A DNA stretch of 64,000 bases from Byssothecium circinans (Eukaryota; Ascomycota; Dothideomycetes; Pleosporales; Massarinaceae). The notes beneath the pieces were generated by a model. The model did not search any database, had not been told where the DNA came from, and saw only the letters and a list, made by a program, of their open reading frames with translations. The position numbers and the translations under genes were made by a program. This document shows, in pieces, positions 23,309 through 36,320 of this stretch (its first letter is position 1; each line of letters starts with the position of its first letter). The DNA lies in contig ML976981.1 in the NCBI GenBank assembly GCA_010015675.1, forward strand, positions 1,286,051 through 1,350,050, read 5' to 3'.

Positions 23309-24774
23309 GTTTCCCGAGTGGGTGGAATGGATCAGAGAGTTCGATGCCTGGAATAGGACGACTGAAGCATATACATGTTGGGACGACAGTGTATTAAACC
23401 AGGCCGAGGGGCAAAATACACATTACGACACTAACGCATCGCTGCGAAGATTCTGCATGCCGAGAGGGGAAGATTCACTCTGCAAGATTCCAGAGTCCAG
23501 GGCTGCGTGGTGGATGTGTGATAGCGCGGGTGCGGAGCGGAGCTTCAAACGGCGCTAAGCTTTTGGGGAAGCTTTCTGGCGTCTTGAAACGGTGGGCCTG
23601 CGCCTGAGGCGTACATTGTTATTGTGGGCTGCTTGCGTGCAGTCGTGCAGAGTGATGATGCATTTCTTGAATCGCAAGTTGTGGGCTGGTGGTGGTGTTG
23701 GTGTTGGTGTATACAGAACAATGCGTACTGTAGACTGTAGTAGCGGTAGCGTGCCCAAGGTGTCGCTGTGGACAGCTCGGCCGCACCTGCCTCTGTCCAG
23801 ATGGCATAACCGCGCACGGCAGGTGCGGTTTGGCTATTCTTGCCCTTGGCCGACTTCCCCGCCAAGGGGCGGGTGGCAGGCAGCAAACAGGGCTGTTCCT
23901 GCCTGCCGACCGGCACACACCTAAGCGAGTCTGGCGAAGATCGTACGGGAGTTTTCCTTGTCGATCACCCACACTCCCACAGCAAACGATCCCTGCCGCC
24001 ACCAAACTTCCCGTCAATAATAATCACGTCCCCCACCAAGCCTGGTCTCTGTTCCAAAGTTCCAAACCATCTTATCCTGCTTCAGCCAAGCTTAACAGGT
24101 CCTTTCCAAACAAGGGCGCGATACCGGCAGCTCTCTGGCCGACTTGGCGCTTCATGTCACCCCCTTTGACCGCACTCCCATTCGCCCCATGGATTTGTGT
24201 ACTGCGAGTCTCGAACTGCTCTTGCGTCAGCTGACTTGGAAGTCCTCTCTGCCAAAACACCAAGCGCATCAATCGAAGCCATGGGCTCGGTCCTCTTGGT
24301 AGGCTGCTCCACGGCACCCTTTTGAGCCTCAACGCCACCTGTCACGCCAGCCTTGGAGCCTCAGCGCCATGCTTCGATTGTGATCTGATTATACCGTAGA
24401 TCGCTGTCTTCGTCACTGGGCACCTGGTCCCGTTTGACATTCCGCTGTCTTGTTACCGGTCACTGATGCATGGGCCACCTTATTGAGCTTCACTGTCCAG
24501 TTCCCCACCCAAAACGTTCAGAGCGCTCAGGAACGGCTAGCGCGTACCTTGTCACCAAAACCTTAAAGTAGAACGCATGGCCCTGTGCCCAGATTTGAAC
24601 TCCACCGTGCCGTATCGACATACTTTCGTACACTCTCTGGAAGAGGCCTTTGTTGTTCTCTTTCTTTCCTTCCTTCTTCCTTTCTATTTACGTCATCGTC
24701 GCCGGCGACGAGGCTGCTGGCAGGTCAAGACGAACTTTCATTCATCATCTCTTTAGTCTATACCTTTAATCAAG
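23309..24774. promoter_or_regulatory. Divergent CDF/ZIP intergenic region with palindromes
   Basis: About 1.47 kb between the two metal-transport genes. It carries three perfect inverted repeats packed in 127 bp: 23781-23791/23818-23828 (11 bp, CCGCACCTGCC), 23843-23850/23861-23868 (8 bp, CCCTTGGC) and 23875-23883/23899-23907 (9 bp, GGCAGGCAG). They could be hairpins or dimeric factor sites. Short frames here overlap on both strands and are not convincing genes. Confidence 0.55.
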
Positions 24775-26138
24775 ATGGATATGGAGAAGCCCGTGTGCGG
24801 GAGTGAGAAGGATGGTGCCGAGTACGACTTCCCCCTGCACGTGGCTGCAGTGTGTAAGTAGACCATTCAACGAGCAAAAGCTTGCCACTAACAAAACTAG
24901 TCATCGTGTTCTTCGCCAGTATCGGAGGTTGTGGTTTCCCCGTCGTTGCCAAAAAGGTCAAGTGGATGAAGATCCCTCCCAGCATCTTCTTCTTCTGCAA
25001 GCATTTTGGTACCGGTGTACTGATCGCAACTGCCTTCGTTCATGTATGTCAACCACTCTACCTTGTTCCTGATTGTTGCGACTAACAGAGCTAGCTTTTG
25101 CCTACCGCCTTTCAATCGCTCAACGACCCATGTCTCCCGGATCTATTCACTGACAAATACCCCGCTCTCCCCGGTGTCATCATGATGGGCTCGCTCTTCC
25201 TTTTGTTCGTTGTGGAAATGTGGTTGAACGCGAAAACCGGAGGACATAGCCATGGCAGCGCGAATGGTGCGGAATTCAATGGCGGAGTTAATCCCAACGC
25301 CGCCGGTGTTCAAGCCGCCTTCAACAACCCAATCCGCCGTGTTCAAAGCTACGACTCGCAACAGACCATGGCCTATCCCAACGAAAAGAGAGGCCGGACA
25401 GAAAACTCATATGCCGTTGACAACTTCCCCTTCCCCAAGGAAGACAGCCTCGACCCCAAGTCCGAGATGCCGCCGTGGTTCATCGTCTTCTACGAGCAGT
25501 ACGTCCGCCAACGTGAGGAAATGGTCAACATGATCAACCGCGCCGTTCCCGCTCTGCCGAATCACAACAACGCCCCCAGCAGGAGTGATAACCAGCAGGC
25601 ATCCTATTTCGAGGACGACGTTGAGAACGCCGAGGTTGATCCTATGGTATTGAAGAAGCAGTCTTTGCAAATCACTCTCATCGAAGGTGGTATCCTGTTC
25701 CACTCCGTTTTCGTCGGTATGACGATTTCAATCACCGCAGACGGTTTCATCATCCTGCTCATCGCCATCGTGTTCCATCAGATGTTCGAAGGTCTCGGTC
25801 TCGGATCCCGTATCGCTGCTGTCCCGTATCCCAATGGTAGCTTCAAGCCCTGGGCGCTTGTTATCGCTTTCGGAACCACCGCTCCCATTGGCCAAGCTAT
25901 CGGTCTCTTCACCCGCAGCTCGTACGATCCTAACAGCGCTTTCGGTCTGATCATTGTCGGTGTCTTCAATGCCATCTCCTCGGGTCTACTGATCTACGCC
26001 GCGCTTGTCGACTTGCTTGCCGAGGATTTCTTGTCTGAGGAGGGGCAACATACGCTTACCGGCAAGGCAAGGACCAAGGCATTCATCTACGTTCTCTTGG
26101 GTGCGGCTGGGATGGCCGTCGTCGGAGCTTTCGCTTAA
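24775..26138 (+). CDS. ZIP-family zinc/iron transporter
   Basis: Three exons, 24775-24853, 24901-25043, 25095-26138, total 421 residues. Exon junctions restore HVAAVFIVFFASIGG and ATAFVHLLPTAFQSLND, the TM1 and TM2-3 region of fungal ZIPs. Eight hydrophobic segments are seen. The first three are followed by a long cytosolic loop with a small GGHSHGS metal-binding motif, then TM4 with H-S-V-F-V-G and TM5 with H-Q-M-F-E-G, the two transmembrane metal-coordinating signatures. The protein ends in the last TM (GAAGMAVVGAFA), as expected. The family brings Zn2+ (sometimes Fe or Mn) into the cytosol across the plasma membrane or out of the vacuole. Which metal cannot be told. Divergent from a CDF exporter, suggesting coordinated metal homeostasis. 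Confidence 0.93.
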
Positions 26139-27152
26139 GCGCCACTTCTCGTCCAACCCCCCGCAAACGAGTGTATTTGGGTCCTTCTCTCCACCCATTT
26201 ACGTCCCCACCACGTTCTCTGACGAAGCCCATGTTTCCTTCTCGCTCGATAGTCCACCCACCTAGCGGGTTGGGAGCGCCTCGGATCTATCTCCTTTTTT
26301 CCCTCTCATTTGTCATGTCACAAGCAGAAGCCTCCACACATGGCGTTAATCATGCATAGCACTAGGTAAACCTGGCTCATGCCCATCTATTGAGTGCCCC
26401 CCGGCCCAATGCTATGCGGGTCGGTCCGCCTATGTCATTGGTCGATTTTGTAACAACACGAAATATGTGGTAGGGCGTCACGGCATTCATGCTTGCAGCC
26501 TGCAGCAAATTTTTTGCGCTTGGATTGATTATGTTATACATAGTATTTTTTATACTTGAAGAAGAAAGAACATCTAAAATAGGGGCAACCATTCTTTCGT
26601 TTCTTTTGGTTAGTGGGGTTAATGCCATGTATCTTCTTCAATCACGGGTCGAGCGTTAATAGAAACTATCTACTAGAGCTGAGAGGTTGTAAGATAGATG
26701 TCTGGCAGGGATAAGCCAGTCGGATAGAAGAATGTAAAAATCTTTCAAATATGAATTATGGCGCATGAGACGGACTTGTGATTGCGAATGCCTGGCGCGC
26801 GTCAACCCTCTGAACTGGTTTCTGACTTTGTTGCCTTGTCCATGTCGTGCATGCGGATGACAATGAGCCCGAATTCTGGCATTTCTCCGGTCCAACGTTC
26901 GTGCCTCCCTGGCGGTAGCGAGCCGCATGCTGCAAGTGCGAGATTGAGTTTTGGACGAACGTGACTTCAGCCGTAGAAATGCGGCAAGTGGACAGAATTT
27001 GGAATATCTCAGATGTCGACGTCACCACGTGACGAAATTCGATGATTGAACGCGCAAGTCGTCAAATCCATGGTCGTACGTCGCCAAAACTCGCAATCTC
27101 GCATCTCGCACCGGTTCGCATTTTCCGCCGCCGAGAGTAGGACAGGACGGTT

Positions 27153-27240
27153 GAATCAGAGGTCTACCAGAAAACCCCATGGCAACAAGTCGTAGAATCA
27201 GAGGTTCGCCCCAGGCGGAAAACAGCCTTGAATCAGAGGT
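27153..27240 (+). repeat. Three spaced copies of GAATCAGAGGT
   Basis: Identical 11-mers at 27153-27163, 27195-27205 and 27230-27240, with a fourth degenerate GAATCAAAGAT near 27282. Spacing is 42 and 35 bp. Could be factor sites or a decayed minisatellite. Confidence 0.75.
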
Positions 27241-28322
27241 TCCCCCTAGAAGGGGAGGAATTCACCAGAGCTCCGCCGCAGAATCAAAGATGGCAAGCCA
27301 GTGACAGTCGTCCGGTGCCCCTTTCATTTACTCGCCGTTTGCCTGGCCTTTTATACTTCAACGCCAGTGGGATGTCTTGGGCGTTTGGACGGGCTGTGGG
27401 AGGACGGACAGGATGGGATCCGCAACGGCTGAGCACGGGATCTTCGCGGCCGAAAAATCTGGCATGAAGTGGTTCACGAACTTGGCTGGGGCAAGCCGTC
27501 GGAGGATTTGTCGGCCAAGGTGGGTGGGTGCTGGATCGAGACTGCGTGTGTCTGGAGCGAACCGCTTCGAGTAACAGGTCTCTGGATCCGGCAGTGTGTT
27601 TGGGGATTTGCTTGGTCTTTGCTTGTTGTTTTAGGGAGGCTCGGCAGTGAAGCGATGAGTGCCGTAGGCGGGTGAAGCACCAATTGGATGGGTGTTCAGT
27701 TGCCCCAGTCTTTGCGTCGTCATGCCTGGTGATCGTCTTGCCTGACGCTTGACGGCGCTTTGGAAAAGATGAAACAGCATTATTGCCGGGCTGGATTTGT
27801 CACCACGTTTTGTGTTTGAGACCAAGGGTCCTGTCGATCACTAGCTGTTTTTGGAGTAGATACCAAGCGAGATGTTGATTCGTGCGGGGCGGTTTGGAGT
27901 GGAGCGGGGAGGAGACTAAAAAGAAGGGAGTTCAGGACTTCCCGCACTTTCGTTGTTGGCTTTTTCCTGCGACTCTCGTCTTCGTCTTCGAGGACAGAAG
28001 TCAAGTCGAATGCTCACGTGACGCTGTTGCGTTCATCGCATGCCCCTTCGCATAGAACCCTCACCGCTTTTGTGCTTCCAGCATATATCCCTTTGTCTTT
28101 ACATCTAGTTTATTCTCCGCTGATGGCTTGCGTTCGCGAGGCGCGGAGTGGATATTATCCGCTCCGCGTGTGCTTCCGCGTCCGCAGTAAACGCGATATA
28201 AGGCTGCATGCGGATGCGAATGTTTCCGAGCGTTTTTCATCACGAGGCGAGAAACATATCTCGGTAGATCGACGTTGTAGACGACAGAGAGCCCTACAGG
28301 GACGCTAGCGTCGTGCGTGGAC

Positions 28323-28359
28323 AGTGTAGCGCGAGAAGTGTAGCGCGAGAAGTGTAGCC
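28323..28359 (+). repeat. 14-bp tandem repeat AGTGTAGCGCGAGA
   Basis: Two perfect copies plus a partial third, with a further related GGTGTAGCGC at 28375. Located about 420 bp upstream of the Zn2Cys6 regulator start. Confidence 0.8.
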
Positions 28360-28776
28360 CATCATTGCAAGAGCGGTGTAGCGCATATGATCTTGGGGTG
28401 AATTGGGAGAGTACTGCACGAGATGATTGCCGCCGTGGAGGTGCTGAGATTTGGCATCAGGCTGAGGCTTTCGGATGGTGGAACATTCCTTGCTCTGCAG
28501 TCGAGCACGATGTGACTCTGACTCCGAAAAGAAAAACAGCGAGTGGTCTCCCGGTTCCCTTTGTTGAAGGTAAGATGATCACGGCAGGAGAGTTGACCGC
28601 ACGGGTGATGGCAGGAGTTGAAGCCTGAGGCATCAAAAAGGTGGTGCTGAGTCAGCCGGAAAGCGGCGGGATGGTGGCAGCAGAGTTTTTGCGCTAGTCT
28701 CCGCTTCAAAGCGAACTCTCGTTGTCTCGCAGAATGACTCCTGCGATAGCCTGCCCCATCAAACCACTGTCACGTC

Positions 28777-31333
28777 ATGTCTCATCCAGACAACAGCAGC
28801 ACAGCTACAGATGCAGCAGCCACTGAGGACGTGTCTGCCTCTAAGAAGCGGTCCCACCCAGACGACTTCAAACGCGCCTACAAGGCTTGTATCAATTGCC
28901 GGCAACGGAAGGCAAAATGTATCCTCGATCCTGGGCCCGCTGGCGAGTTAAAACCGCCTTGTCAAAGATGTAAGAGGGAGATGAGAGAATGCGTATTTAG
29001 GTCGGAGAGGTCGTGGGTGAAGAGACGAAAACCGGGCGAGGCGAGGGCTGATGAGAATGCCGTGGAAGAGTCAAGTATATCAAATAATACTGGGCCAGGC
29101 ATATATCAATCACCGGCCGCGCGGCCGGTGTCTATGTCCGGACACATTACTACACCGATTGAGTCGCCACACAGTCGTCGCTCAGACTCAATACTATCGC
29201 CCGCTACATTGAGGAGGGTTTCAACTTCCAAGCCAGATTTGGCCCATTCGGTTATGAGGACTGTTGTATCTAGTGGCAGCGATGCGTTGAACTTGCTGTT
29301 TGAAGCTGCACACCACAGAGATGCCCTTGAAAACCAAGAGCAGGGTGCCTCGCAACACTATGAGACACCACAGTCGGGTACATCCTACCCACCACCAGGT
29401 ATGCTCCTTCTTATACACCTTATATTCCCGAAGGAGTGGTTCTAATATTCAACCCTTCAGGACATGATGGTGGAGCAGCCTCCCCATTCACCTTCAAAGC
29501 ACAGCCCGTGCAGATGTCACAACCCTCTCCAGAAACCCTCAAAATCTGGACATCTTGCCGTTTTGTACAAATGGGGTGGTTCTCTGCCCATGAGGCTGTG
29601 ACATATGTCGACCTCTTCTTCAAAAACTGTTCGCCTTTATCACCAATCTTGTCCGACTGGTACCAGTACCATGAAAATCACTGGTCGCTGATAGCATTGG
29701 ACCCGTTTCTATGCGTCTCTATACTCATGGTGTCCTCGCGGTACAACGTCTTACCCGGTGTTGGCGGTGCTTCGAGAGGCTATTTCGTTCACGATCGCCT
29801 CTGGGAACAATGTCAGCGCTTCATAATGAAAATCATGCTAGGCCAAGTCAAACCGTCTAAGGCACAATCGAGGACTATTGGGTCAATTGAAGCCCTTCTA
29901 CTGCTCTCAGAATGGCACCCAAGAGCCCTACATTTCCCTACAGCCGCTGACGGGTGGGACTGTGAACTCATGATCGGAGCAAACAATACTACCAGCGAGG
30001 GAGTAAAGCTGCTCGAAGGAGACACCACCTCTAGTCGTTGGCTTGAAGATGTTATCGAGCCCGCCAAAAGATCCGACCGCATGTCGTGGATGTTGCTGGG
30101 CAGCGCCTTGTCACTTGCTCAAGAGCTCGGATTATTCGAAGATAACGCGAATATTGAGAAAGACCAGATTTCTTACCCCAACTTCTCGCCAGAGTTTCTG
30201 GTGCTACGGCGCATACGAGTGAGGAAGCTGTTGTACGTCTTCATCGAGCAGCTGTCGTGGCGACTTGGTTGCACGTCGATGATCCCTCAAAGCCTTAATC
30301 ATGCTTTGATGGAGAAAGTACCAGCAGAGTCTACGACAAAACCTGTGGAGCAATGGCAATCTTTCATGACTGCGTGGGTGGAACTGACGAAACTCGCAAG
30401 GTCGGTGTCAGACACCATCTACCCTTCAGCAGCTACTACGCGGAGTCTTTTACGCACTGGAAGGTATATTGGTCTCCTGGAGCACTTTCAGCCACTCTTG
30501 ACGACCTGGAGGAAGAAGTATCTGGACCCATGTAGTAAGTCCATCGCTCAGAGTTATTACGGAAAGTAAAAATATGCTAATCCTACCTAGAACTCAGGTC
30601 TGGGGTTCACGACATGTTGACGATCGAATACGAATATGTCCGTATCTACACCAACTCTCTCGGCATGCAGGCCGTCGTAGAACGAACGTTAGCTGAAACC
30701 GATCCCGACGGCCCGCAAGAAGAGATATTACCACTGAACTTGGAACCCAGAGACTACGACTTCATTCAAGAGGTAGTCGACGGAAGTTGCCAGATCTTGC
30801 AAAAGGTTGTGCAGCTCTACGAGTCTGGAGCACTCCGATACTCGCCGGTCCGGATCTTCCTCCGCATTACAACTTCTTCCATCTACCTCATCAAGGGTCT
30901 TAGTCTGGGATCGCGGAATCAGAAGCTACAGTCCTCTCTCGACATTCTTGACGCTGCTATTCGTGCTATGCGCTCCAGCACCCTTGACGACATGCATCTT
31001 GCCTCCCGCTATGCGACACTCTTAGATCTTCATGTTGCTCGCTTGCGTGAAAGCTTCGTGGCATCGGCAAGACCACCTCGAATACCATCTCGCGGTGCCT
31101 CCATCGACAAAGGCACGACTAACGGAATGGACTTCTTAAGCAACCACAACGCCGGACAGTCGGGCATAGCATCACTAGCGGAAGATGTCAACGGTATGAT
31201 GCCTGATGATGATTGGCTGGCTTTACCGTTTGATCCAGCGATGGCACCGTTCGGGCTCGACTCTACGCAGAGCTTTCAAGGATTCGATGATGGAACGCTT
31301 GACTTCATTTGGAACTTGCCAACTGCTATCTAA
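28777..31333 (+). CDS. Zn2Cys6 transcription factor, ARO80-like
   Basis: Three exons, 28777-29398, 29461-30534, 30591-31333, total 812 residues. The Zn2Cys6 cluster is at C38-x2-C41-x6-C48-x13-C62-x2-C65-x6-C72, preceded and followed by basic residues. The middle region has the fungal regulator homology block, including ILMVSSRYNVLPGVGG and EALLLLSEWHPRALHFP, which I associate with ARO80-type activators of aromatic amino acid catabolism. The C-terminus is acidic and aromatic (DDDWLALPFDPAMAPFGLD), typical of an activation domain. It acts in the nucleus. The downstream TTC36-like gene and HPPD gene make a role in tyrosine/phenylalanine use likely, which is inference. The Zn2Cys6 call is firm, the ARO80 subgroup moderate. 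Confidence 0.85.
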
Positions 31334-31465
31334 TGACTTTATGTAAATAAACGGCCTACCATAGATTATACCGCCATTAGATCCCGCGAGTCCTACTGGC
31401 GGCTTCGAACAAAGTCTGTTCTATTCTTCCCTACGACGTTCCACGATCCGAAATCCCGCAATCCT

Positions 31466-32182
31466 CTACATACCCGCCTCTTTCCTCTCCTCCGCCAACG
31501 CATTCCTAACAATCACCCCACACATCTTCGCATAAGGGTTCGTCCTCACACTCATTTCCCGTGCGACCTCATCCCCATACCTCGCTGCATTCGCAAAGTC
31601 ACTACTAGCCAGCTCCTCCAATTCGCCTTTTCCCTTCCCCTTCAACTCAATTCCAGTCTCTGCAGCTTTGAGATACAGGTACGCGCGATGCGAGAACGCT
31701 GTTCGCAGGATCCGTGCTTGGTAGGGCGAAACGGAGTCTGTGGGTGATGAAGATGGGAGGGAGAGGTGGATCGCGCGAGACAAATCTTTAAAGAGGGCTT
31801 CGATATGCGGATTTGAGGATTTTGTGTCAGAGAACAATGAAATATCATTCGGAAGTAAGGTTTCGACGGCTAAGCGATGCAGCATAGCGCGGTTCGTATA
31901 CGCGCTTGGATAGTTCGGGTACTCGTCTATCACCGCATCTTCTTGCCGTATCGCTTCCTCGATGGCAGAAAGAGTCGACGATGATGTGATTTTTCGGATG
32001 AGGTCGTTTTGTGCGGTCTCAAGGGTTGCGAGTGTGGACGCGGGAATCGTGGGATGTGAAGGTAGTGAGGTGTCGATTATTGAACTGTCTTTTGAGCGGG
32101 CGACGGATGAGGGGAGGGTTTCGGGATCGAAGAGCGCGTGTAGGATGCGTGTGTCATTTTGGGAGAGGGTCGTGCTTGTCAT
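31466..32182 (-). CDS. TTC36-like tetratricopeptide repeat protein
   Basis: A single exon of 238 residues. The N-terminus (NDTRILHALFDPETLP) matches the start of metazoan TTC36 (N-D-x3-L-x-A-I-F-N-P-D-T). The central TPR helices include the A-Y-T/N-N-R-A signature (YPNYPSAYTNRAMLHRL), and the C-terminus has the TTC36 hallmark NPYA-x2-C (TNPYAKMCGVIV). About 35 residues longer than the human protein, with a Ser/Pro and Lys/Gly insertion between repeats. TTC36 is a small cytosolic TPR protein; in mammals it has been reported to bind and stabilise 4-hydroxyphenylpyruvate dioxygenase. Here the HPPD gene is the next gene, transcribed divergently, which supports the same link. Convergent with the ARO80-like regulator (133-bp gap). 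Confidence 0.8.
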   Translation of the reverse strand: MTSTTLSQNDTRILHALFDPETLPSSVARSKDSSIIDTSLPSHPTIPASTLATLETAQNDLIRKITSSSTLSAIEEAIRQEDAVIDEYPNYPSAYTNRAMLHRLAVETLLPNDISLFSDTKSSNPHIEALFKDLSRAIHLSLPSSSPTDSVSPYQARILRTAFSHRAYLYLKAAETGIELKGKGKGELEELASSDFANAARYGDEVAREMSVRTNPYAKMCGVIVRNALAEERKEAGM

Positions 32183-34397
<2,215 letters not shown>

Positions 34398-34748
34398 GGG
34401 CGTGTCGGGATACGAGCGATTTGGTTGGGGGAGTTGGAGGTCATGTCGGGGTCGGATATGGTCAAATGGTCAGAGTAAATGTTGGGGATTTGAGTTGTAC
34501 AAAGCTTTTCTAAGGAGGTGACAGTGGGCTATGGGTTAGATTGTAGGTCCCATATCAAGGTATCCCATAGCAATTCAACATACTGAAGAAGTCAAGACAA
34601 TCACTGTATCCGACTATGAAAATATCGACGAAGTGCTATACACAGCTTTCATTCATTAACTATCGTTTCTATCGTATATGTCGTAACCGCATTACCCCGT
34701 CATCCCTCTCACGTGACGGAGGCATTCACCACCAGTCCTCGCCAAGCC

Positions 34749-35762
34749 TCAGGCATTTCTGCCCTTGACCGGCTTGCCGGTGGTGTCCGCCGGCTCCTTG
34801 TCGACCAGGAGCGCGAAGCACAGCTCCTGCTCGCTGTGCAGGTGGTACCTGCAGCGCCTGGTCGACGGCGCGCCGTTGGAGAACAGCAGGGCTTTCACCA
34901 AGCTGCTGAAGTCCACGACAACGTCGCCTCCCAGGCGCACGCGTTGCATAGTCGCGGCGACGTCCGCGGCGAACCGGACGTCGAAGCCCTCGACGGCGGG
35001 GCTGACTCCGCGCTGGTCCACGCACCACACGTGGTAGTCGACGAGGAGCTTCTTGAGCCCCACGCAGCCCAGCCCCGGGTCCGTCAACGTGTAGACCTCG
35101 GAGACGAGCTCCTTGGTCGGCGGGCCATCGGCGCGGAAACGGCGCACGATCTCGTTGACGACCGCGTCTTGGAAGCCTCGCGCGCGGAAGAACTGGCCCA
35201 TGAAGTGGGCGTGGATGTACTTGCGGGCGAGGCTCGCGGCTTGGAGGTTGGTGTCCGCGGAGACGTCGGTGAGGTGGGCGATGGTGACATCGTCGAGGCC
35301 GTTGGTGTTGGAGAAGGTGGCGTACGACGGGGGAGCTGGGCCAGCGTTGCTGGGAGCAGGAGCTGGGATCAGGTCGGACGACAGCTGCTTGACGCGGGAG
35401 GCGGAGTCGGATCTCATGGGGAACGAGAGGTCCATGGGAACGTCCAAGTCTTGATACAGGAGCCACTGAATATACAAGCCGAAGATGCAGGGACGGAAGT
35501 TCATAATGAGGAAGGGCTTGTAGTTAGCCTCGCTCTTGAGGAGGTCCTTGAAATGTCCGTCGTGGTTGAGAGACTCGAAGGTCATGACGTACTTGCGCTG
35601 GTCGGCCGGGAGGAGGATGTCGACGATGTCGATGTTATCGGAAGCTTCCTTCCTCTTCTCACGTCGCGCAACTTGGTTCTCGCGGTCTCGCTCCTTCTGC
35701 TCAGCTGTCTTGCCTGGCTTGGGTCGAAGGTTGCGGAGTAGGGGGTTTTGTTGAGCTGACAT
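34749..35762 (-). CDS. BTB/POZ-like domain protein
   Basis: A single exon of 337 residues from ATG 35762. After a Lys/Arg-rich N-terminus (about 1-40) a BTB-like fold is visible (IDIVDILLPADQRKYVMTFE, then GHFKDLL and FGLYIQWLLYQDLDVP). A Pro/Ala linker and a helical C-terminal region follow (SLARKYIHAHFMGQFFRARG), the layout of the many lineage-specific BTB proteins in Dothideomycetes and related fungi. These are usually thought to act as protein-interaction modules, some as Cullin-3 adaptors; the partner here is unknown. The 3' half is noticeably GC-rich. A minisatellite lies directly upstream. Confidence 0.65.
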   Translation of the reverse strand: MSAQQNPLLRNLRPKPGKTAEQKERDRENQVARREKRKEASDNIDIVDILLPADQRKYVMTFESLNHDGHFKDLLKSEANYKPFLIMNFRPCIFGLYIQWLLYQDLDVPMDLSFPMRSDSASRVKQLSSDLIPAPAPSNAGPAPPSYATFSNTNGLDDVTIAHLTDVSADTNLQAASLARKYIHAHFMGQFFRARGFQDAVVNEIVRRFRADGPPTKELVSEVYTLTDPGLGCVGLKKLLVDYHVWCVDQRGVSPAVEGFDVRFAADVAATMQRVRLGGDVVVDFSSLVKALLFSNGAPSTRRCRYHLHSEQELCFALLVDKEPADTTGKPVKGRNA

Positions 35763-35839
35763 CTTGATGGCGTTGGGAGATAGTCGAAGGATGTGATGTG
35801 GATGTTGAGAAGTGGTCGAAGTGTTGGAACGCTAAGCTC

Positions 35840-36320
35840 AGGTAGTCGCAGGATGTAGACGTAGAGAGAGTCGAAGGGTGTAGACGTAGAGAGATGGTCA
35901 GATAGTTGGGACGTTGAGAGATAGACGGAGGGTGTGTACGTTCAGAAGTACTCAGAGACTGGACGTAGAGGGGTAGCCACAGGTGTATGCTTCAAGAGAC
36001 AATCAAGGAGAGAGTGGACTTGGAGATATAGTCAATGACTGTCGAAGTAGAGAGGTAGTCGCAGGGGATGGACGTTCAGAGACAGTCGAAGAGTGTGTAC
36101 TTTGAGGGATAATCAAGGACCGTTGACGTAGAGAGACAGTATAACAACTGTCGACGTAGAGAGATAGTCGAATGAGTCGAAGGGTGCGGAGGTGAGATGG
36201 TCGCAGGGTGTATACGTTGACAGACAGTCGAAAGGGACGTACGTAGAGAGATACTCAAAAACTGTGGTCGTAGACAGATAGTCGACGGTGGGTGTAGACA
36301 CGTAGTCGGCGGGTACGTCT
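35840..36320. repeat. Degenerate minisatellite, unit about 30-45 bp
   Basis: A run of diverged units built on GTAGACGTAGAGAGA-TAGTCGAAGG-type sequence repeats a dozen or so times between the BTB gene and 36.3 kb. Frames across it translate to repeated Ser-Thr-Tyr-Leu motifs, which are a by-product of the repeat and not a gene. Confidence 0.8.

Larger units (their letters stand above)
26139..28776. other. Long intergenic region (2.6 kb) with small repeats
   Basis: No frame here looks like a protein. It holds three copies of GAATCAGAGGT (27153, 27195, 27230) and a 14-bp tandem repeat at 28323-28359 in the upstream region of the Zn2Cys6 gene. It probably carries the 3' flank of the ZIP gene and a long promoter. 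Confidence 0.5.

Noticed and set aside
23592..24234. Overlapping 110-134-codon frames on both strands between the CDF and ZIP genes
   Set aside because: Frames overlap in several phases, lack domain pattern and lie over inverted repeats in a likely promoter.
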